Positions 25,940 through 35,041 of a stretch of DNA of 64,000 nt are shown here, piece after piece (positions within the stretch are counted from its first letter, which is position 1; every line of letters starts with the position of its first letter). Where the stretch lies: the NCBI RefSeq assembly GCF_000474275.2, contig NZ_ATAE01000038.1, positions 1-64,000 of the forward strand, given 5' to 3'. Source of the DNA: Alkalihalophilus marmarensis DSM 21297 (GTDB lineage: Bacteria > Bacillota > Bacilli > Bacillales > Bacillaceae_D). A program made the position numbers and the translations under genes. Below the pieces are notes generated by a model. That model saw nothing but the letters and a program-made list of their open reading frames with translations, was not told the origin of the DNA and did not search any database.

Positions 25940-26124
25940 TAATCTTCTCCCCTTTTAATTGAATGTCGAGTGAATAAATGATCTGAAGGTCAATCATCAT
26001 TACCAACTTCTTATTATACAATAGTTTGAGCGGGTAATAAGCAAGGGAATAATGAATACTAATTGAACGAATAATGTTCACTGTACAAAAGCTTGTCCTA
26101 ATCAGTTACAGAGAGGATTAATCA

Positions 26125-26955
26125 ATGAAAAAGAACTCGTTTATGAAGCATTTTATGGAACAATTAAAAACGGATCCCATCCCAGATTGGTCAGCTACAT
26201 TTGCCTATTACTTCATGTTATCTATTTTCCCATTGCTGATTTTTATGATCGCCCTTTTGCCATACTTTCAATTAAATATTGATCAAGTGTATCAAATCTT
26301 ATATGATTATGTGCCAAGCGATTTAGCCGATTTGTTTGGGAATACGATTCTTGAAGTGATCAGCCACCCTCAAGGCGGTTTAGTCTCATTTGGGGTAATC
26401 GCAGCCATGTGGTCAGCATCAAATGGAGTAAATGCCCTCATTCGCGCTGTAAACCGCGCTTATGGCATTGAGGAAACAAGGAATTTCCTGTCACTGCGAT
26501 TGCTTTCGATCCTGCTTACGTTATGCATGATTTTTGTGGTGGTAACGACCCTCCTTTTGCCGGTGTTTGGTAAATTAATTATTAATGGAATGGAATACTT
26601 GTTTGCCGTACCACCCGAGACCGCTGAATTCTTAAACGTATTAAGGTGGATTATAGGGATCGGGCTTATGACTCTTGTTCTTATGTTTTTATATTGGGCA
26701 GCACCAAATGTAAAATTGAAGTTTAAACAAGTCATAATTGGGGCATTAAGTGCTACTATAGGGTGGCAAATCATCTCTCTGCTTTTTTCCTATTACGTGA
26801 CTAACTTTGGTAACTACTCAGCAACCTATGGAAGTTTAGGCGGAGTCATTATCCTAATGCTTTGGTTTTTCTTAACCGGTCTGATTATCATCGTCGGCGG
26901 AGAGATCAATGCGACAATTTTTCACCAAAAACGGGCGAAAGCAGAGAATTTATAG
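26125..26955 (+). CDS. YihY/BrkB family membrane protein
   Basis: 276 residues with six hydrophobic helices. Family signatures are an early [23 protein letters not shown] (quoted in part), [25 protein letters not shown] and the C-terminal [23 protein letters not shown]. subtilis relatives are YfkH and similar proteins; the function is not settled (once misnamed RNase BN). It starts behind AGAGAGGATT. An HU gene follows 91 bp downstream. Confidence 0.85.
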   Translation: MKKNSFMKHFMEQLKTDPIPDWSATFAYYFMLSIFPLLIFMIALLPYFQLNIDQVYQILYDYVPSDLADLFGNTILEVISHPQGGLVSFGVIAAMWSASNGVNALIRAVNRAYGIEETRNFLSLRLLSILLTLCMIFVVVTTLLLPVFGKLIINGMEYLFAVPPETAEFLNVLRWIIGIGLMTLVLMFLYWAAPNVKLKFKQVIIGALSATIGWQIISLLFSYYVTNFGNYSATYGSLGGVIILMLWFFLTGLIIIVGGEINATIFHQKRAKAENL

Positions 26956-27046
26956 CCATTTCACTAAATTCATGTATAAAAGTCTGAAAACGGTCAATGC
27001 TTGTATCAGATTGGCAGGACGAAGATATTTAAAGGAGTTGGGAATA

Positions 27047-27319
27047 ATGAATAAAACAGAACTTATTAATGAAGTTGCTGAACGTACGCAATTATCTAAA
27101 AAAGATGCAGGGAACGCAGTAAATGAAGTATTTGATGTGATTTCAGAAACAATGTCAAAAGGCGAGACCGTTCAATTGATCGGTTTTGGAAACTTTGAAG
27201 TGCGTGAACGTGCTGCAAGAAAAGGGCGCAATCCGCAAACTGGTGAAGAAATTGATATTCCTGCAACAAAAACACCGGCATTCAAAGCTGGTAAACAACT
27301 GAAAGATGCTGTTAAGTAA
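27047..27319 (+). CDS. hup: DNA-binding protein HU
   Basis: A 90-residue histone-like protein. ATG at 27047 follows AAAGGAGTTGGG. Signature: [12 protein letters not shown], the dimer core [21 protein letters not shown] and the DNA-binding arm ending [18 protein letters not shown] wraps and bends DNA. B. subtilis hbs is elsewhere (near spoIVA), so this may be a second HU copy. Confidence 0.92.
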   Translation: MNKTELINEVAERTQLSKKDAGNAVNEVFDVISETMSKGETVQLIGFGNFEVRERAARKGRNPQTGEEIDIPATKTPAFKAGKQLKDAVK

Positions 27320-27331
27320 TTAATGTAAATA

Positions 27332-27364
27332 AAAAGCATGAACCCAATTAGGTTCATGCTTTTA
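27332..27364. terminator. Bidirectional terminator
   Basis: AAAAGCATGAACC pairs with GGTTCATGCTTTT. It is shared by the HU gene and the convergent RDD gene. Confidence 0.8.
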
Positions 27365-27366
27365 TT

Positions 27367-27807
27367 TTATGCTTCGGTTTGATATGGATTTTCATTTTCT
27401 ACTGGCTTCTCATACGTTACATACGTATTCGCAATCATATCGTGAATACTACGTTTATCTTTACGTAAGCCGACCATAAATGCCGATACAACATAGGCAA
27501 TCCCTAGTGTAATCACATACACAAAACCTGCTACGAGCACGCGAAGAAGCATCGTACCGAATCCAACGTTGCTGCCGTCCATTCTCACAATACGAATTCC
27601 GCATACCTTCTTCCCTAACGTATAGCCGTACCATAAGACAGGAAGAATCAACAGATAGGCTAACTGAACAACCGAATCAAAAATTAACTGCCCATCCTCA
27701 TTAAAATTCAAAGCCATTGAAATGATAAATGTAACAAGTCCTAATAACAATCCATCTAAAATAGAAGCTCCAAAACGGATCCAAAATCCCGCGGGTTGTT
27801 TCACCAT
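27367..27807 (-). CDS. RDD family membrane protein
   Basis: 146 residues with three or four hydrophobic helices. The N-terminal GFWIRFGASILDGLLLGLV holds the R..D pattern that names the family; GKKVCGIRIVRMDG and RSIHDMIANTYVTY are the other conserved parts. Members have been linked to ion transport in some bacilli, but the role is uncertain. It is monocistronic. Confidence 0.85.
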   Translation of the reverse strand: MVKQPAGFWIRFGASILDGLLLGLVTFIISMALNFNEDGQLIFDSVVQLAYLLILPVLWYGYTLGKKVCGIRIVRMDGSNVGFGTMLLRVLVAGFVYVITLGIAYVVSAFMVGLRKDKRSIHDMIANTYVTYEKPVENENPYQTEA

Positions 27808-27928
27808 ATAGACTTCCCCTTTCTTCTCTTACCTCTTTTATTATTCATAAGTACGTTAACCATATGATAAACATTAGTCAAACATTTTCCATTATATCAC
27901 TATTCACTCTCCCAAACTATCACAAACA

Positions 27929-27959
27929 TTGTTAACAAGACGTTTAATCTAGTTGACAA
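27929..27959 (+). promoter_or_regulatory. BirA biotin operator
   Basis: TTGTTAAC, 15 bases, GTTGACAA: this fits the Bacillus BirA box TTGTTAAC-N15-GTTAACAA with one mismatch. The right half overlaps the -35 hexamer of bioY, so biotinoyl-AMP-bound BirA would block transcription. Confidence 0.85.
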
Positions 27960-27981
27960 AAAACAATGTTCAGATTATTCT
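27953..27981 (+). promoter_or_regulatory. bioY promoter (SigA type)
   Basis: TTGACA (27953-27958), 17-bp spacer, TATTCT (27976-27981). A second dyad, ATGTTAACTAATTACTAACAT at 27983-28003 (21 bases: ATGTTA and AACAT ends with an AT core), lies just downstream. Confidence 0.75.
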
Positions 27982-28014
27982 AATGTTAACTAATTACTAA
28001 CATGAGGTGAACAT

Positions 28015-28614
28015 ATGTCAAGTCGTAAACGCTATTTTTCTACTATTGAACTGGTCCTTATCCCAATGTTTGCAGCCTTAATGGCGATCGGCGCAAACGT
28101 TACATCCTTCTTAGTGATTGGCGGGGTACCCATCACGCTGCAGACACTGTTTGCGACATTAGCCGGTGCTCTCTTAGGCTCAAGACGCGGTGCTCTAGCT
28201 ATGATGATTTATGTCCTGATTGGACTAGCTGGCTTCCCTGTTTTCGCCCAATTTCGCGGAGGCTTAGGTTCTCTTGTCAGCCCTACGTTTGGATTTTTAT
28301 TATCTTTTATCATTCTAGCTTTTGTCGTTGGTAAAATCATTGAGAGAAGCAGCAAGAAATCCGTTTCAACATTTATGGTTGCATGCTTTGTGGGTCTTAC
28401 GATAAATTATGTTCTCGGAACGAATTATATGTACTTCGCTTATCAATTTATTGCAGACCTAGATGCGATCACTTACGGAATGGCTTGGTCATGGATGGTT
28501 GCACCTCTTGTAAAAGACATCATTTTTACAATTTTCGCAGCTGTTCTTGCTTCTCGCATTTATCACACGGTTAATAAAAATGCGAATCCCCTTCAACGAA
28601 AGCTAGCTTCATAA
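28015..28614 (+). CDS. bioY: Biotin transporter BioY
   Basis: A 199-residue S-component of an ECF-type biotin importer with six helices. Signatures: ALMAIGANVTSFLVIGGVPITLQTLFATLAGALLGSRRG (quoted only to mark 20-60) and the conserved GLAGFPVFAQFRGGLG, then GTNYMY. Corresponds to YuiG beside YuiF in B. subtilis. It is controlled by the BirA operator upstream. Confidence 0.93.
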   Translation: MSSRKRYFSTIELVLIPMFAALMAIGANVTSFLVIGGVPITLQTLFATLAGALLGSRRGALAMMIYVLIGLAGFPVFAQFRGGLGSLVSPTFGFLLSFIILAFVVGKIIERSSKKSVSTFMVACFVGLTINYVLGTNYMYFAYQFIADLDAITYGMAWSWMVAPLVKDIIFTIFAAVLASRIYHTVNKNANPLQRKLAS

Positions 28615-28620
28615 AGCGAA

Positions 28621-28648
28621 GACCCCCTCAAGTTCGTTTGAGGGGGTC
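28621..28648. terminator. Intrinsic terminator
   Basis: GACCCCCTCAA pairs with TTGAGGGGGTC over 11 bp between the convergent bioY and yuiF genes. Confidence 0.75.
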
Positions 28649-28656
28649 TCTTCTGC

Positions 28657-29976
28657 TTATAAAATCATTGCCGCTGCAAATCCAAAGATTAATAGCGGAA
28701 TATTAAAGTGAAGGAATGTCGGTACGCATGTATCCCAAATGTGGTTATGCTGTCCATCAGCATTTAAACCAGCCGTTGGTCCAAGCGTACTATCTGATGC
28801 AGGCGCTCCGGCATCACCCAATGCCCCAGCTGTACCAATTAAAGCAATAATCGCCATTGGACTGAAACCTACTGCCATACCAAGCGGTACAAACAGAGTT
28901 GCAATAATAGGGACCGTTGAGAATGAAGAACCGATTCCCATTGTGATGAATAATCCAACCACCAACATAAGAATAGCAGCAACAGCTTTACTATCTCCAA
29001 GGATCCCTGAAACTTGATCCACTAATAGCTCAACATGACCGGTTTCACGAATAACCGCTGCAAACCCTGATGCGGCAAGCATGACAAACCCAATGAATGC
29101 CATCATCTTCATACCATTTGTAACAACATCATCAGCTTCTCTCCATTTCAGAACGCCGCTGACTAATAAAATCACAATACCAGCTAATCCAGCAATAATC
29201 ATAGACTCTGTTACTTGCTGAACGACTAAGGTAGCCACAACAGCGATAATGGCTGCTGTAATCGACCATGTAGTATAAGGGGTTTGTTCTGAAGCCTCCC
29301 CAATAATCGGACGGTCTTCATACACACGACGTTTACGGTATGTTACAAATACCGCTACAATCAGCCCTAGAACAAGCCCTGCAGTTGGGATAGCCATAGC
29401 CACCGGAATATCGCCAAGCTCGATCGCTAAACCGCTCTTCGCCATATTATCCGCTACAATTCCGTGAAAGATCGCACCGAAGCCATAAGGCAGGAATATA
29501 TAAGGTGCTGTTAAACCAAATGTCATGATTGCAGCAATGGCCCGGCGATCTACTCCTAGACGATTAAGCACTTTTAAGATCGGCGGGATTAAAATCGGAA
29601 TAAACGCAATATGTATTGGAATCACGTTTTGAGAGAAACAAGAAATGACAAGAATAGAAAAGAAAATAAGTGCTTTAGATAATATCTGTTTCTCTGTATC
29701 TCCATTACGTCCCACAAGCTTAATTACTGTGTTGACCATCATATCAGGAAGACCTGTTCTTGCAATAGCGACTGCAAACGCTCCAAGTAAAGCATAACTT
29801 AATGCAACAGTGGCACTTCCTCCTAACCCATCACTAAATACTGCCACCGTCTGCTCAAGTCCAAGTCCGCCTACAAATCCACCTACAAGTGCTCCAATGA
29901 TTAAGGCAAGCACCACGTGTACACGTACCAAACTAAGTACAAGCATCACGATGACTGCGAGTAATACAGCATTCAT
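28657..29976 (-). CDS. yuiF: Na+/H+ antiporter family protein YuiF
   Basis: A 439-residue transporter with about 12 helices, in the NhaC-like/Na+-H+ antiporter family. ATG at 29976 follows AGGAG by nine bases. Seen: GGLGGSATVALSYALLGAFAVAIARTG, CFSQNVIPIHIAFIPILIPP and the C-terminal GTAGALGDAGAPASDSTLGPTAGLN (in parts). Orthologue of B. subtilis YuiF; some members have been proposed as amino acid transporters, so the substrate is open. Confidence 0.85.
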   Translation of the reverse strand: MNAVLLAVIVMLVLSLVRVHVVLALIIGALVGGFVGGLGLEQTVAVFSDGLGGSATVALSYALLGAFAVAIARTGLPDMMVNTVIKLVGRNGDTEKQILSKALIFFSILVISCFSQNVIPIHIAFIPILIPPILKVLNRLGVDRRAIAAIMTFGLTAPYIFLPYGFGAIFHGIVADNMAKSGLAIELGDIPVAMAIPTAGLVLGLIVAVFVTYRKRRVYEDRPIIGEASEQTPYTTWSITAAIIAVVATLVVQQVTESMIIAGLAGIVILLVSGVLKWREADDVVTNGMKMMAFIGFVMLAASGFAAVIRETGHVELLVDQVSGILGDSKAVAAILMLVVGLFITMGIGSSFSTVPIIATLFVPLGMAVGFSPMAIIALIGTAGALGDAGAPASDSTLGPTAGLNADGQHNHIWDTCVPTFLHFNIPLLIFGFAAAMIL

Positions 29977-30101
29977 CGAAATCAACTCCTAATCCTTTAT
30001 CTTATTAAATCACTAATGAACTAAAACATACATATACACTATCATTCTACGAACCTCATTGTCAATGACTTTCTTTCGTGTGATAAAGGACTAAAGAAAA
30101 A

Positions 30102-30127
30102 AACACTTGGCTCTTTATCCAAGTGTT
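30102..30127 (-). terminator. Terminator of TrmB-family gene
   Basis: AACACTTGG pairs with CCAAGTGTT; seven T follow on the minus strand. Confidence 0.75.
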
Positions 30128-30128
30128 G

Positions 30129-30887
30129 TTAGTAACGTAATTTCAGCAATATATCTTTAATTTCCTCGTCTTTCATAATTGTCTCTTTATACCGTTTTGT
30201 AATTTTCGTCAAAGCCACATCATGATAGAAAAATTCCGTGAAGAATTTTACTAAAGGCGGTGATTGGGTACGGATCGCTTGCCAGCTCGACTCTTCAATC
30301 CCTGCAAAGAGCATTTCTCTTTGATCGACAATTAAAATCCTGCTGCGTTCTAGCGTATTATGATGCTGATCAGGAATAAGAGTGGACACAGCTTTAATAC
30401 TTGTCTCAATCTCTCCAATCGCATGAATATGAATGTCGAGCCCTTGTCGATCTTTCTCTTCTAGTATTGGAAGAAATTGATTCAGGTCATCGCCCCATGC
30501 AGATAGATAAATCGAACGCTCTGCGCCTTCCGTTAGTTCCTTGATTAAGGATTGAATCGATTGGTTTTCCTTCAAGCTCCAAATACGGTCATCAAGCGGT
30601 ACATCTTCCACTTCAATCTTTTTAAGTTGTTCAATATTCTCCTCAAAATCTGCTTTTAATTTTTCAATAACTGATTCTAAAGGAAGCGCTGTATATAAGC
30701 GTTTCTTCTCAACTGTAGCTTCTAGAATCATTCCTTTATCTGAGAGACGCTGAAGAACCTCATATACTTTTGACCTTGGAACACTTGAGCGCTTCACGAT
30801 CGCCGTAGCATCTAACGGCTGGTTCACTGTGATAAGTGACGTATACACTTGGCTTTCATATTGTGTAAATCCAAATTGTTGAAGCAT
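30129..30887 (-). CDS. TrmB family transcriptional regulator
   Basis: 252 residues when started at the ATG at 30887, eight bases after AGGAG. Residues 1-65 are the TrmB winged helix (GFTQYESQVYTSLI; TAIVKRSSVPRSKVYEVLQRL; KGMI). After a helical linker comes a TrmB-type sensor domain with ERSIYLSAWGDDLNQFLP and ILIVDQREMLFAG. It is divergent from an MFS exporter/importer 127 bp away, which it probably controls; a palindrome lies between them. Confidence 0.85.
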   Translation of the reverse strand: MLQQFGFTQYESQVYTSLITVNQPLDATAIVKRSSVPRSKVYEVLQRLSDKGMILEATVEKKRLYTALPLESVIEKLKADFEENIEQLKKIEVEDVPLDDRIWSLKENQSIQSLIKELTEGAERSIYLSAWGDDLNQFLPILEEKDRQGLDIHIHAIGEIETSIKAVSTLIPDQHHNTLERSRILIVDQREMLFAGIEESSWQAIRTQSPPLVKFFTEFFYHDVALTKITKRYKETIMKDEEIKDILLKLRY

Positions 30888-30975
30888 GCTGCATTCTCCT
30901 TTATTTATCCTTGTCTTAATCATAGCACAGGAAACATAATCATAAAATTTCTCCTTGTGCCATCCACCTTTTAAT

Positions 30976-30995
30976 GTTACCCTTCTAGTGGTAAC
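30976..30995. promoter_or_regulatory. Palindrome between TrmB and MFS genes
   Basis: GTTACC and GGTAAC flank 8 bases; TTAA/TTAA further out extends the dyad. Its place in the divergent promoter region makes it the best candidate operator for the TrmB regulator. Confidence 0.5.
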
Positions 30996-31014
30996 TAATT
31001 AAAGAGGTGTTTTT

Positions 31015-32178
31015 ATGGATAAACGAGTTTATTTATTAACGATTGTTTCTTTTATCGTAGGTTTAGTAGAACTTATATTGGGAGGCATCCTAGATCTCGT
31101 TGCATTTGATCTTGGAGTAACACTAGGTCAAGTCGGGATGCTCATTTCTATTTTCTCATTAGTCTTTGCTGTCTTTGGACCGATCTTATTGACGGCGACA
31201 GCTAAAATGGAAAGAAAGAAACTGACGCTAATTGCTTTGGTCGTGTTTTTCTTTGCCAATCTTTTAGCTGTATTAAGTTCTGGGTATGCGATGCTTTTAG
31301 TGGCACGGATCATCTCTGCCATGAGCGGGGCTCTTTTAATTGCTCTATGTGTCACGATCGCCTCAAACATCGTGTCTGAAGAGTTTAGAGCACGTGCGAT
31401 TGGGATTGTTTTCATGGGAATTAGTGCATCACTCGTACTTGGAGTTCCTGCTGGTCTTATGCTTGGAAATGCATTTGGCTGGAGAGCACCATTTATCATG
31501 ATTACGGCCTTAACTGCTCTCTCGTTTATCGGTGTTTATTTCTTAATGGACAAAATCGAGCCAAAACCAGCGCTATCGATTAAAAAGCAATTGCAAACAT
31601 TAAAAAATAGAAAGATTTTACTCATACAGTTAACATCGTTTCTATTCTTAGCTGGTCATTTAACGCTTTATGCGTACCTGACTCCATTTTTACGTATGAC
31701 GATGGGAATGGACGGGACTTGGATTAGTATGATGTATTTAATCTTCGGTGTGGCAGCAATCATCGGGGGCGGTGTTGGCGGAATGCTTGCTGACCGTTTT
31801 GGGACAAAGCCTACGATTGTGGGGGTAATCATTGTTTTTGCTGTTTCTATTTTCACAATTCCATACACAACATCAATTCTGCCGCTGTTCTTAGTTGTGA
31901 TGGTCGTTTGGAGCATGTTAAGCTGGGCGATTACTCCAGCAATTCAAAGCTACTTAATTGAAACAGCCCCAAAAACATCTGACATTCAACAAAGTTTGAA
32001 CAACTCTGCTCTTCACTTTGGAATTGCTGCAGGTTCAATGATCGGCGGTATTGTGATTGAGCAGTCAACGGTAGAAATGAACGCAACAGTCGGAGGCGTA
32101 TTCGTTCTCTTCTCGTTAGGGGTGGTGATCATGTCAATGACAAAACGAAAAGAAAAAGCTTTATCAACTGCTGCATAA
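31015..32178 (+). CDS. MFS transporter, AraJ/drug:H+ antiporter-like
   Basis: 387 residues with 12 transmembrane helices. Loop 2-3 and helix 5 signatures suit the DHA1/AraJ group (LVLGVPAGLMLGNAFGWRAPF; GGGVGGMLADRFGTK). Substrate unknown; the divergent TrmB regulator suggests induction by a sugar or small ligand. The ribosome site AAGAGGTG precedes ATG. Confidence 0.85.
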   Translation: MDKRVYLLTIVSFIVGLVELILGGILDLVAFDLGVTLGQVGMLISIFSLVFAVFGPILLTATAKMERKKLTLIALVVFFFANLLAVLSSGYAMLLVARIISAMSGALLIALCVTIASNIVSEEFRARAIGIVFMGISASLVLGVPAGLMLGNAFGWRAPFIMITALTALSFIGVYFLMDKIEPKPALSIKKQLQTLKNRKILLIQLTSFLFLAGHLTLYAYLTPFLRMTMGMDGTWISMMYLIFGVAAIIGGGVGGMLADRFGTKPTIVGVIIVFAVSIFTIPYTTSILPLFLVVMVVWSMLSWAITPAIQSYLIETAPKTSDIQQSLNNSALHFGIAAGSMIGGIVIEQSTVEMNATVGGVFVLFSLGVVIMSMTKRKEKALSTAA

Positions 32179-32207
32179 GTATTTAATTAGATGCGACTTA
32201 TCTAGGA

Positions 32208-32330
32208 CGCTCCTGAACTATACTACGCTTTCGCGGTGAGCTAGTGAGCTTCCTCGGGCTATGGTCCTGTGGGATCTCACTCCTGCTCTAGTCACCGCAG
32301 AAGTCCCGTATAATTCATCCGCTAGTTAGC
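32208..32330 (+). repeat. Palindromic intergenic repeat, copy 3
   Basis: Forward copy: GCTCCTGAACTATACTACGC ... CTAGTGAGCTTCCTCGGGCT ... GTGGGATCTCACTCCTGCTC ... ATTCATCCGCTAG. The two long inner strings are identical to those of copy 6 (reverse orientation) at 44132-44256. It forms an inverted pair with copy 4. Confidence 0.85.
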
Positions 32331-32393
32331 ACATCGTTCGTTTCTCAGCATGTTAATCATTCTATTTATTAAAGATATATTTTGTTGAAATAA

Positions 32394-32434
32394 GAAAGAC
32401 GACTTAGTCATTTTTGAAATGACAAGTCGTCTTT
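32394..32434. other. Hairpin between repeat copies 3 and 4
   Basis: AAAGACGACTTaGTCATTT pairs with AAATGACaAAGTCGTCTTT around a short loop, with T-runs on both sides. It looks like a bidirectional terminator with no gene next to it. The surrounding 32331-32625 stretch has no credible ORF. Confidence 0.55.
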
Positions 32435-32625
32435 TTGTTGCAAGAACACTCCATTTTCTACACGCTCCGTTGATTGGAGCGTGAATGTCTTTAGTTGCTC
32501 CCTCATTAATAGCAGCACAATGCTTGGGAATGTAATGTGTAACAAGTGGTAGCTCAGTCCGATATTCATTTGAACTTTGCGCGCCATAAATTAAATCCTC
32601 CAAATAACATCCTCCAAAAATATAA

Positions 32626-32747
32626 CTTAGCGGATGAAATATGTGGAGACACCTATGAGTAGTAAAGCAAAGCTGAGACCCCACAAGGCATAAGCCCGAG
32701 GAGGCTCAGCAGCTTCCCATGGAAAGCGAAGTATAGTTCAGGAGCGG
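32626..32747 (-). repeat. Palindromic intergenic repeat, copy 4
   Basis: Reverse copy: CTTAGCGGATGAAATATGTG ... GCTGAGACCCCACAAGGCAT ... CCCGAGGAGGCTCAGC ... GGAAAGCGAAGTATAGTTC ... GGAGCGG. It faces copy 3 across about 295 bp. Confidence 0.85.
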
Positions 32748-32816
32748 CACATAGAGCGCACCTGCACTATTCAAATTCCCATAAGTTACTTTAATTTTGT
32801 CCCAGCCTCTTATTCA

Positions 32817-33302
32817 TTAGATTGCTTTTAGTGTATTTGCCCCTTTTGCAGTAATAAAACCCTGAACATTGATTGTTTTTGGCATTAAGGGGTGACGTTC
32901 GATAAGGTCTATATTTTTCTTAATGACTTCTTGCATATCTTCAGGTCCGGTTAACCAAGAGATGATATCCTTTTCCACCACTCTAATGTAATCAAGTGTG
33001 TGGAGTGTGTTCCCGGAAACCCCTGCTTCCTCCAGTTTCAATAGGAGTTCCTCTCTGTGGATCTTACTCTCTTTGTCTCCTTCTACCCCAATGACATATA
33101 CATCTTCAACATTTTCATAATATGCCGCCATGAGAATACTGCGAATGATGCAGCCATAAGACTGAGAAATAAAACTGCCATATGAGTTAATAAAGAGCAA
33201 TTCATCTAACGGCTTCTTTAACACGGAGGAAAGCCACAATGACTGATTTCCTTCTAGACTAGTGATAATTAATGTCTTTTTATTTGCTGTTTTCTTTTCC
33301 AT
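32817..33302 (-). CDS. Carbonic-anhydrase-like protein lacking zinc ligands
   Basis: 161 residues. The order LIITSLEGNQS ... LLFINSYGSFISQSYGCIIRSILMAAYYENVEDVYVIGVEGDK (quoted in parts) follows the beta-carbonic anhydrase pattern. There the first strand ends in CxDxR, then RNAGG, then a helix and VVGHxxC. Here all expected zinc ligands (Cys, Asp, His, Cys) are replaced, so it should be catalytically dead. It is 48 bp downstream of the SbtA-type permease, so it may be a regulatory or bicarbonate-sensing partner. Family assignment is by eye. Confidence 0.5.
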   Translation of the reverse strand: MEKKTANKKTLIITSLEGNQSLWLSSVLKKPLDELLFINSYGSFISQSYGCIIRSILMAAYYENVEDVYVIGVEGDKESKIHREELLLKLEEAGVSGNTLHTLDYIRVVEKDIISWLTGPEDMQEVIKKNIDLIERHPLMPKTINVQGFITAKGANTLKAI

Positions 33303-33350
33303 TTGTTTTACCCCCTATATTAGATAGCATATTGTTCAAATTTCATATAT

Positions 33351-34355
33351 TTATTGCATCCACTTTGCTAATTCAAAGTAGAGCGGTATTCCAACAATTA
33401 AGTTAAAAGGAAATGTAATTCCTAATGCCAGCCCTAGATAGATCGATGGGTTTGCTTTTGGAACGGATGTTTTCAGAGCTGCTGGAGCAGCTATATAAGA
33501 AGCACTTCCGGCCAACACTCCCATTAACGTAGCTCCTCCAAGTGAGAGGCCTGCTACTGTACCTGCCAAAACTCCTAAAAGTCCAAATAAAACGGGTGCG
33601 ATGAGTCCAAAGATTAAAAGTTTCCAACCAAATTCTTTTACTTCTTTAATGCGTTCACCCGCAACCAAGCCCATATTCAATAAAAATAAGATCAGTACAC
33701 TGCTATATAAATCCATAAATAATGGCTTGATCATTGGAATGGCACGCTCCCCTAAAAACAGACCGATAAGAAGACTGCCTAATAATAGAAGAATGCTTTT
33801 GCCGAAAATACTTTCTCTCAGAACTTCTTTATCAAATAAATGAGAAGTGGAGACAATACCTAAACTTCGCTGAGAAACAGGTGCTATTTGTTTATTTTTT
33901 TCAACCAGCTTTAGGAGAACAAGCGAGACTAATATAGCTGGGCTTTCCATTAATACCACTAAAGCATTCATGAACCCTTCATAAGATGTACCAACCTTAT
34001 CTAAAAAGGAGATGGCTGCCCCGTATGTAACAATACTTACTGAACCATACGTAGCAGCTAATCCAATTGAATTATCTAAATCTAAATGAATGAGCCGCAA
34101 TAAGATGAGGATTAATACAGGGATAATTGTTCCCAAGAATAAAACGGCCGCTATTGGTGCTAACACATCTTGAATAGAATAACGAGATAGCTCTATTCCT
34201 CCTTTTATCCCGATTGCTATCAGAAGGTATATACTTAATGCTTCACTTAGCGCAGGCGGGAACTTTAAGTCTGATTTACATATAGCTGCAATAATGCCTA
34301 ATACAAAAAACAACACGACAGGCGATAATAAATTCTCCAACATAATTTCTTGCAT
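33351..34355 (-). CDS. SbtA-type sodium-dependent bicarbonate permease
   Basis: 334 residues, about ten helices, of the SbtA/DUF897 family. Recognisable parts: SPVVLFFVLGIIAAICKSDLKFP, IYLLIAIGIKGG, LAATYGSVSIVTYGAA and GVLAGSASYIAAPAALK. Cyanobacterial SbtA imports bicarbonate with sodium; the same substrate here is inference. The second of two ATGs fits AGGAGG best. A strong terminator stands only 27 bp upstream, so expression seems to depend on readthrough from the DUF2294 gene. Confidence 0.8.
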   Translation of the reverse strand: MQEIMLENLLSPVVLFFVLGIIAAICKSDLKFPPALSEALSIYLLIAIGIKGGIELSRYSIQDVLAPIAAVLFLGTIIPVLILILLRLIHLDLDNSIGLAATYGSVSIVTYGAAISFLDKVGTSYEGFMNALVVLMESPAILVSLVLLKLVEKNKQIAPVSQRSLGIVSTSHLFDKEVLRESIFGKSILLLLGSLLIGLFLGERAIPMIKPLFMDLYSSVLILFLLNMGLVAGERIKEVKEFGWKLLIFGLIAPVLFGLLGVLAGTVAGLSLGGATLMGVLAGSASYIAAPAALKTSVPKANPSIYLGLALGITFPFNLIVGIPLYFELAKWMQ

Positions 34356-34382
34356 CATCTTCCTCCTTTTAATTAATCAAAA

Positions 34383-34424
34383 AAACCGACAACTACAGGA
34401 TTTAATCCTGATCATTGTCGGTTT
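34383..34424 (-). terminator. Terminator between DUF2294 gene and sbtA-like gene
   Basis: AAACCGACAA and TTGTCGGTTT arms, with inner CAGGATT/AATCCTG; minus-strand tail TTTTTTTGATT. It lies inside an apparent operon, with no room for a new promoter before the permease. Confidence 0.8.
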
Positions 34425-34467
34425 ATCTTCAACTACCTTCTCGGTTTTTGAACGATCTCCCACCTAT

Positions 34468-34839
34468 TTACTTTGCTGCTTTCTTTTCCAGGTTAGCTGT
34501 AAGCTTAAAAACCATAATTCTCTCACCTGTAGTGGTGCTGACATCAGTGTGAAAACTTTTCACTTCTTCACCAGTAATGGAAGAGATAATGTCAATTAAT
34601 CCATCTTTTCCCGACTCAATTAAATCGGCTCTTATTCTCTTAATCGAGAGCATACCCTCTTTCGTTTTACTTAACGAGTGCTCTGCTGGCGTTAAAACTC
34701 CGAGTAAATTAACGATAATCATATCTCGCAAAATGTCTGTTTTCACAGATACAGACCCTCTCCCAAGATAGTCTTTTTCCCACTGTGTTAACACCTTGCT
34801 TATTTCAGCTTCCATGCTTCCTTTTGTTTTAGAAACCAT
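34468..34839 (-). CDS. DUF2294 protein
   Basis: 123 residues; the start at 34839 lies behind GAGGAGAGAG. Typical DUF2294 phrases: LTQWEKDYLGRGSVSVKTDILRDMIIV (in part), LLGVLTPAEHSL and ADLIESGKDGLIDIISSITGEEVKSFHTDVSTTTGERIMVF (in part). Soluble; function not established, though such genes recur beside ion or bicarbonate permeases. It is first in the permease group and is preceded by a long leader with an attenuator-like hairpin. Confidence 0.75.
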   Translation of the reverse strand: MVSKTKGSMEAEISKVLTQWEKDYLGRGSVSVKTDILRDMIIVNLLGVLTPAEHSLSKTKEGMLSIKRIRADLIESGKDGLIDIISSITGEEVKSFHTDVSTTTGERIMVFKLTANLEKKAAK

Positions 34840-34866
34840 TTTTCTCTCTCCTCTGCAAACAAAAAA

Positions 34867-34911
34867 CGGTATATTCCCCAATAGAGTCCCCTCCCATTAA
34901 GAAATATACCG
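34867..34911 (-). promoter_or_regulatory. Attenuator-like terminator in DUF2294 leader
   Basis: On the minus strand CGGTATATT ... AATATACCG form a 9-bp stem around a 27-base G-rich loop, followed by TTTTTT and then the DUF2294 ribosome site 12 bases later. This is a terminator between promoter and gene, the layout of a transcription attenuator. No known riboswitch signature was recognised. Confidence 0.6.
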
Positions 34912-35041
34912 ATTTATACCTATTTTTCCTTCTCTCAAACAAGCTGCTTCTTCATTCAGCCAATATTTATTAACTGCCTGCTAAAGCCTCTCTTCTAATC
35001 GAAGTTAAAACAAAAATCTCTCGGTTATTAAGTTAAATTCA

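Noticed and set aside
25746-26081. A 111-residue minus-strand ORF overlapping the oxidase-like gene
   Set aside because: It is a shadow frame of the four-helix membrane gene, which has the better start and composition.
32322-32684. A 120-residue minus-strand ORF between repeat copies 3 and 4
   Set aside because: It overlaps repeat copy 4 and a terminator-like hairpin, has no ribosome site and no family resemblance.
34840-35035. T-box or other known riboswitch in the DUF2294 leader
   Set aside because: No AGGGTGGNACCGCG T-box sequence and no recognised ligand-core motif; left as an uncharacterised attenuator.
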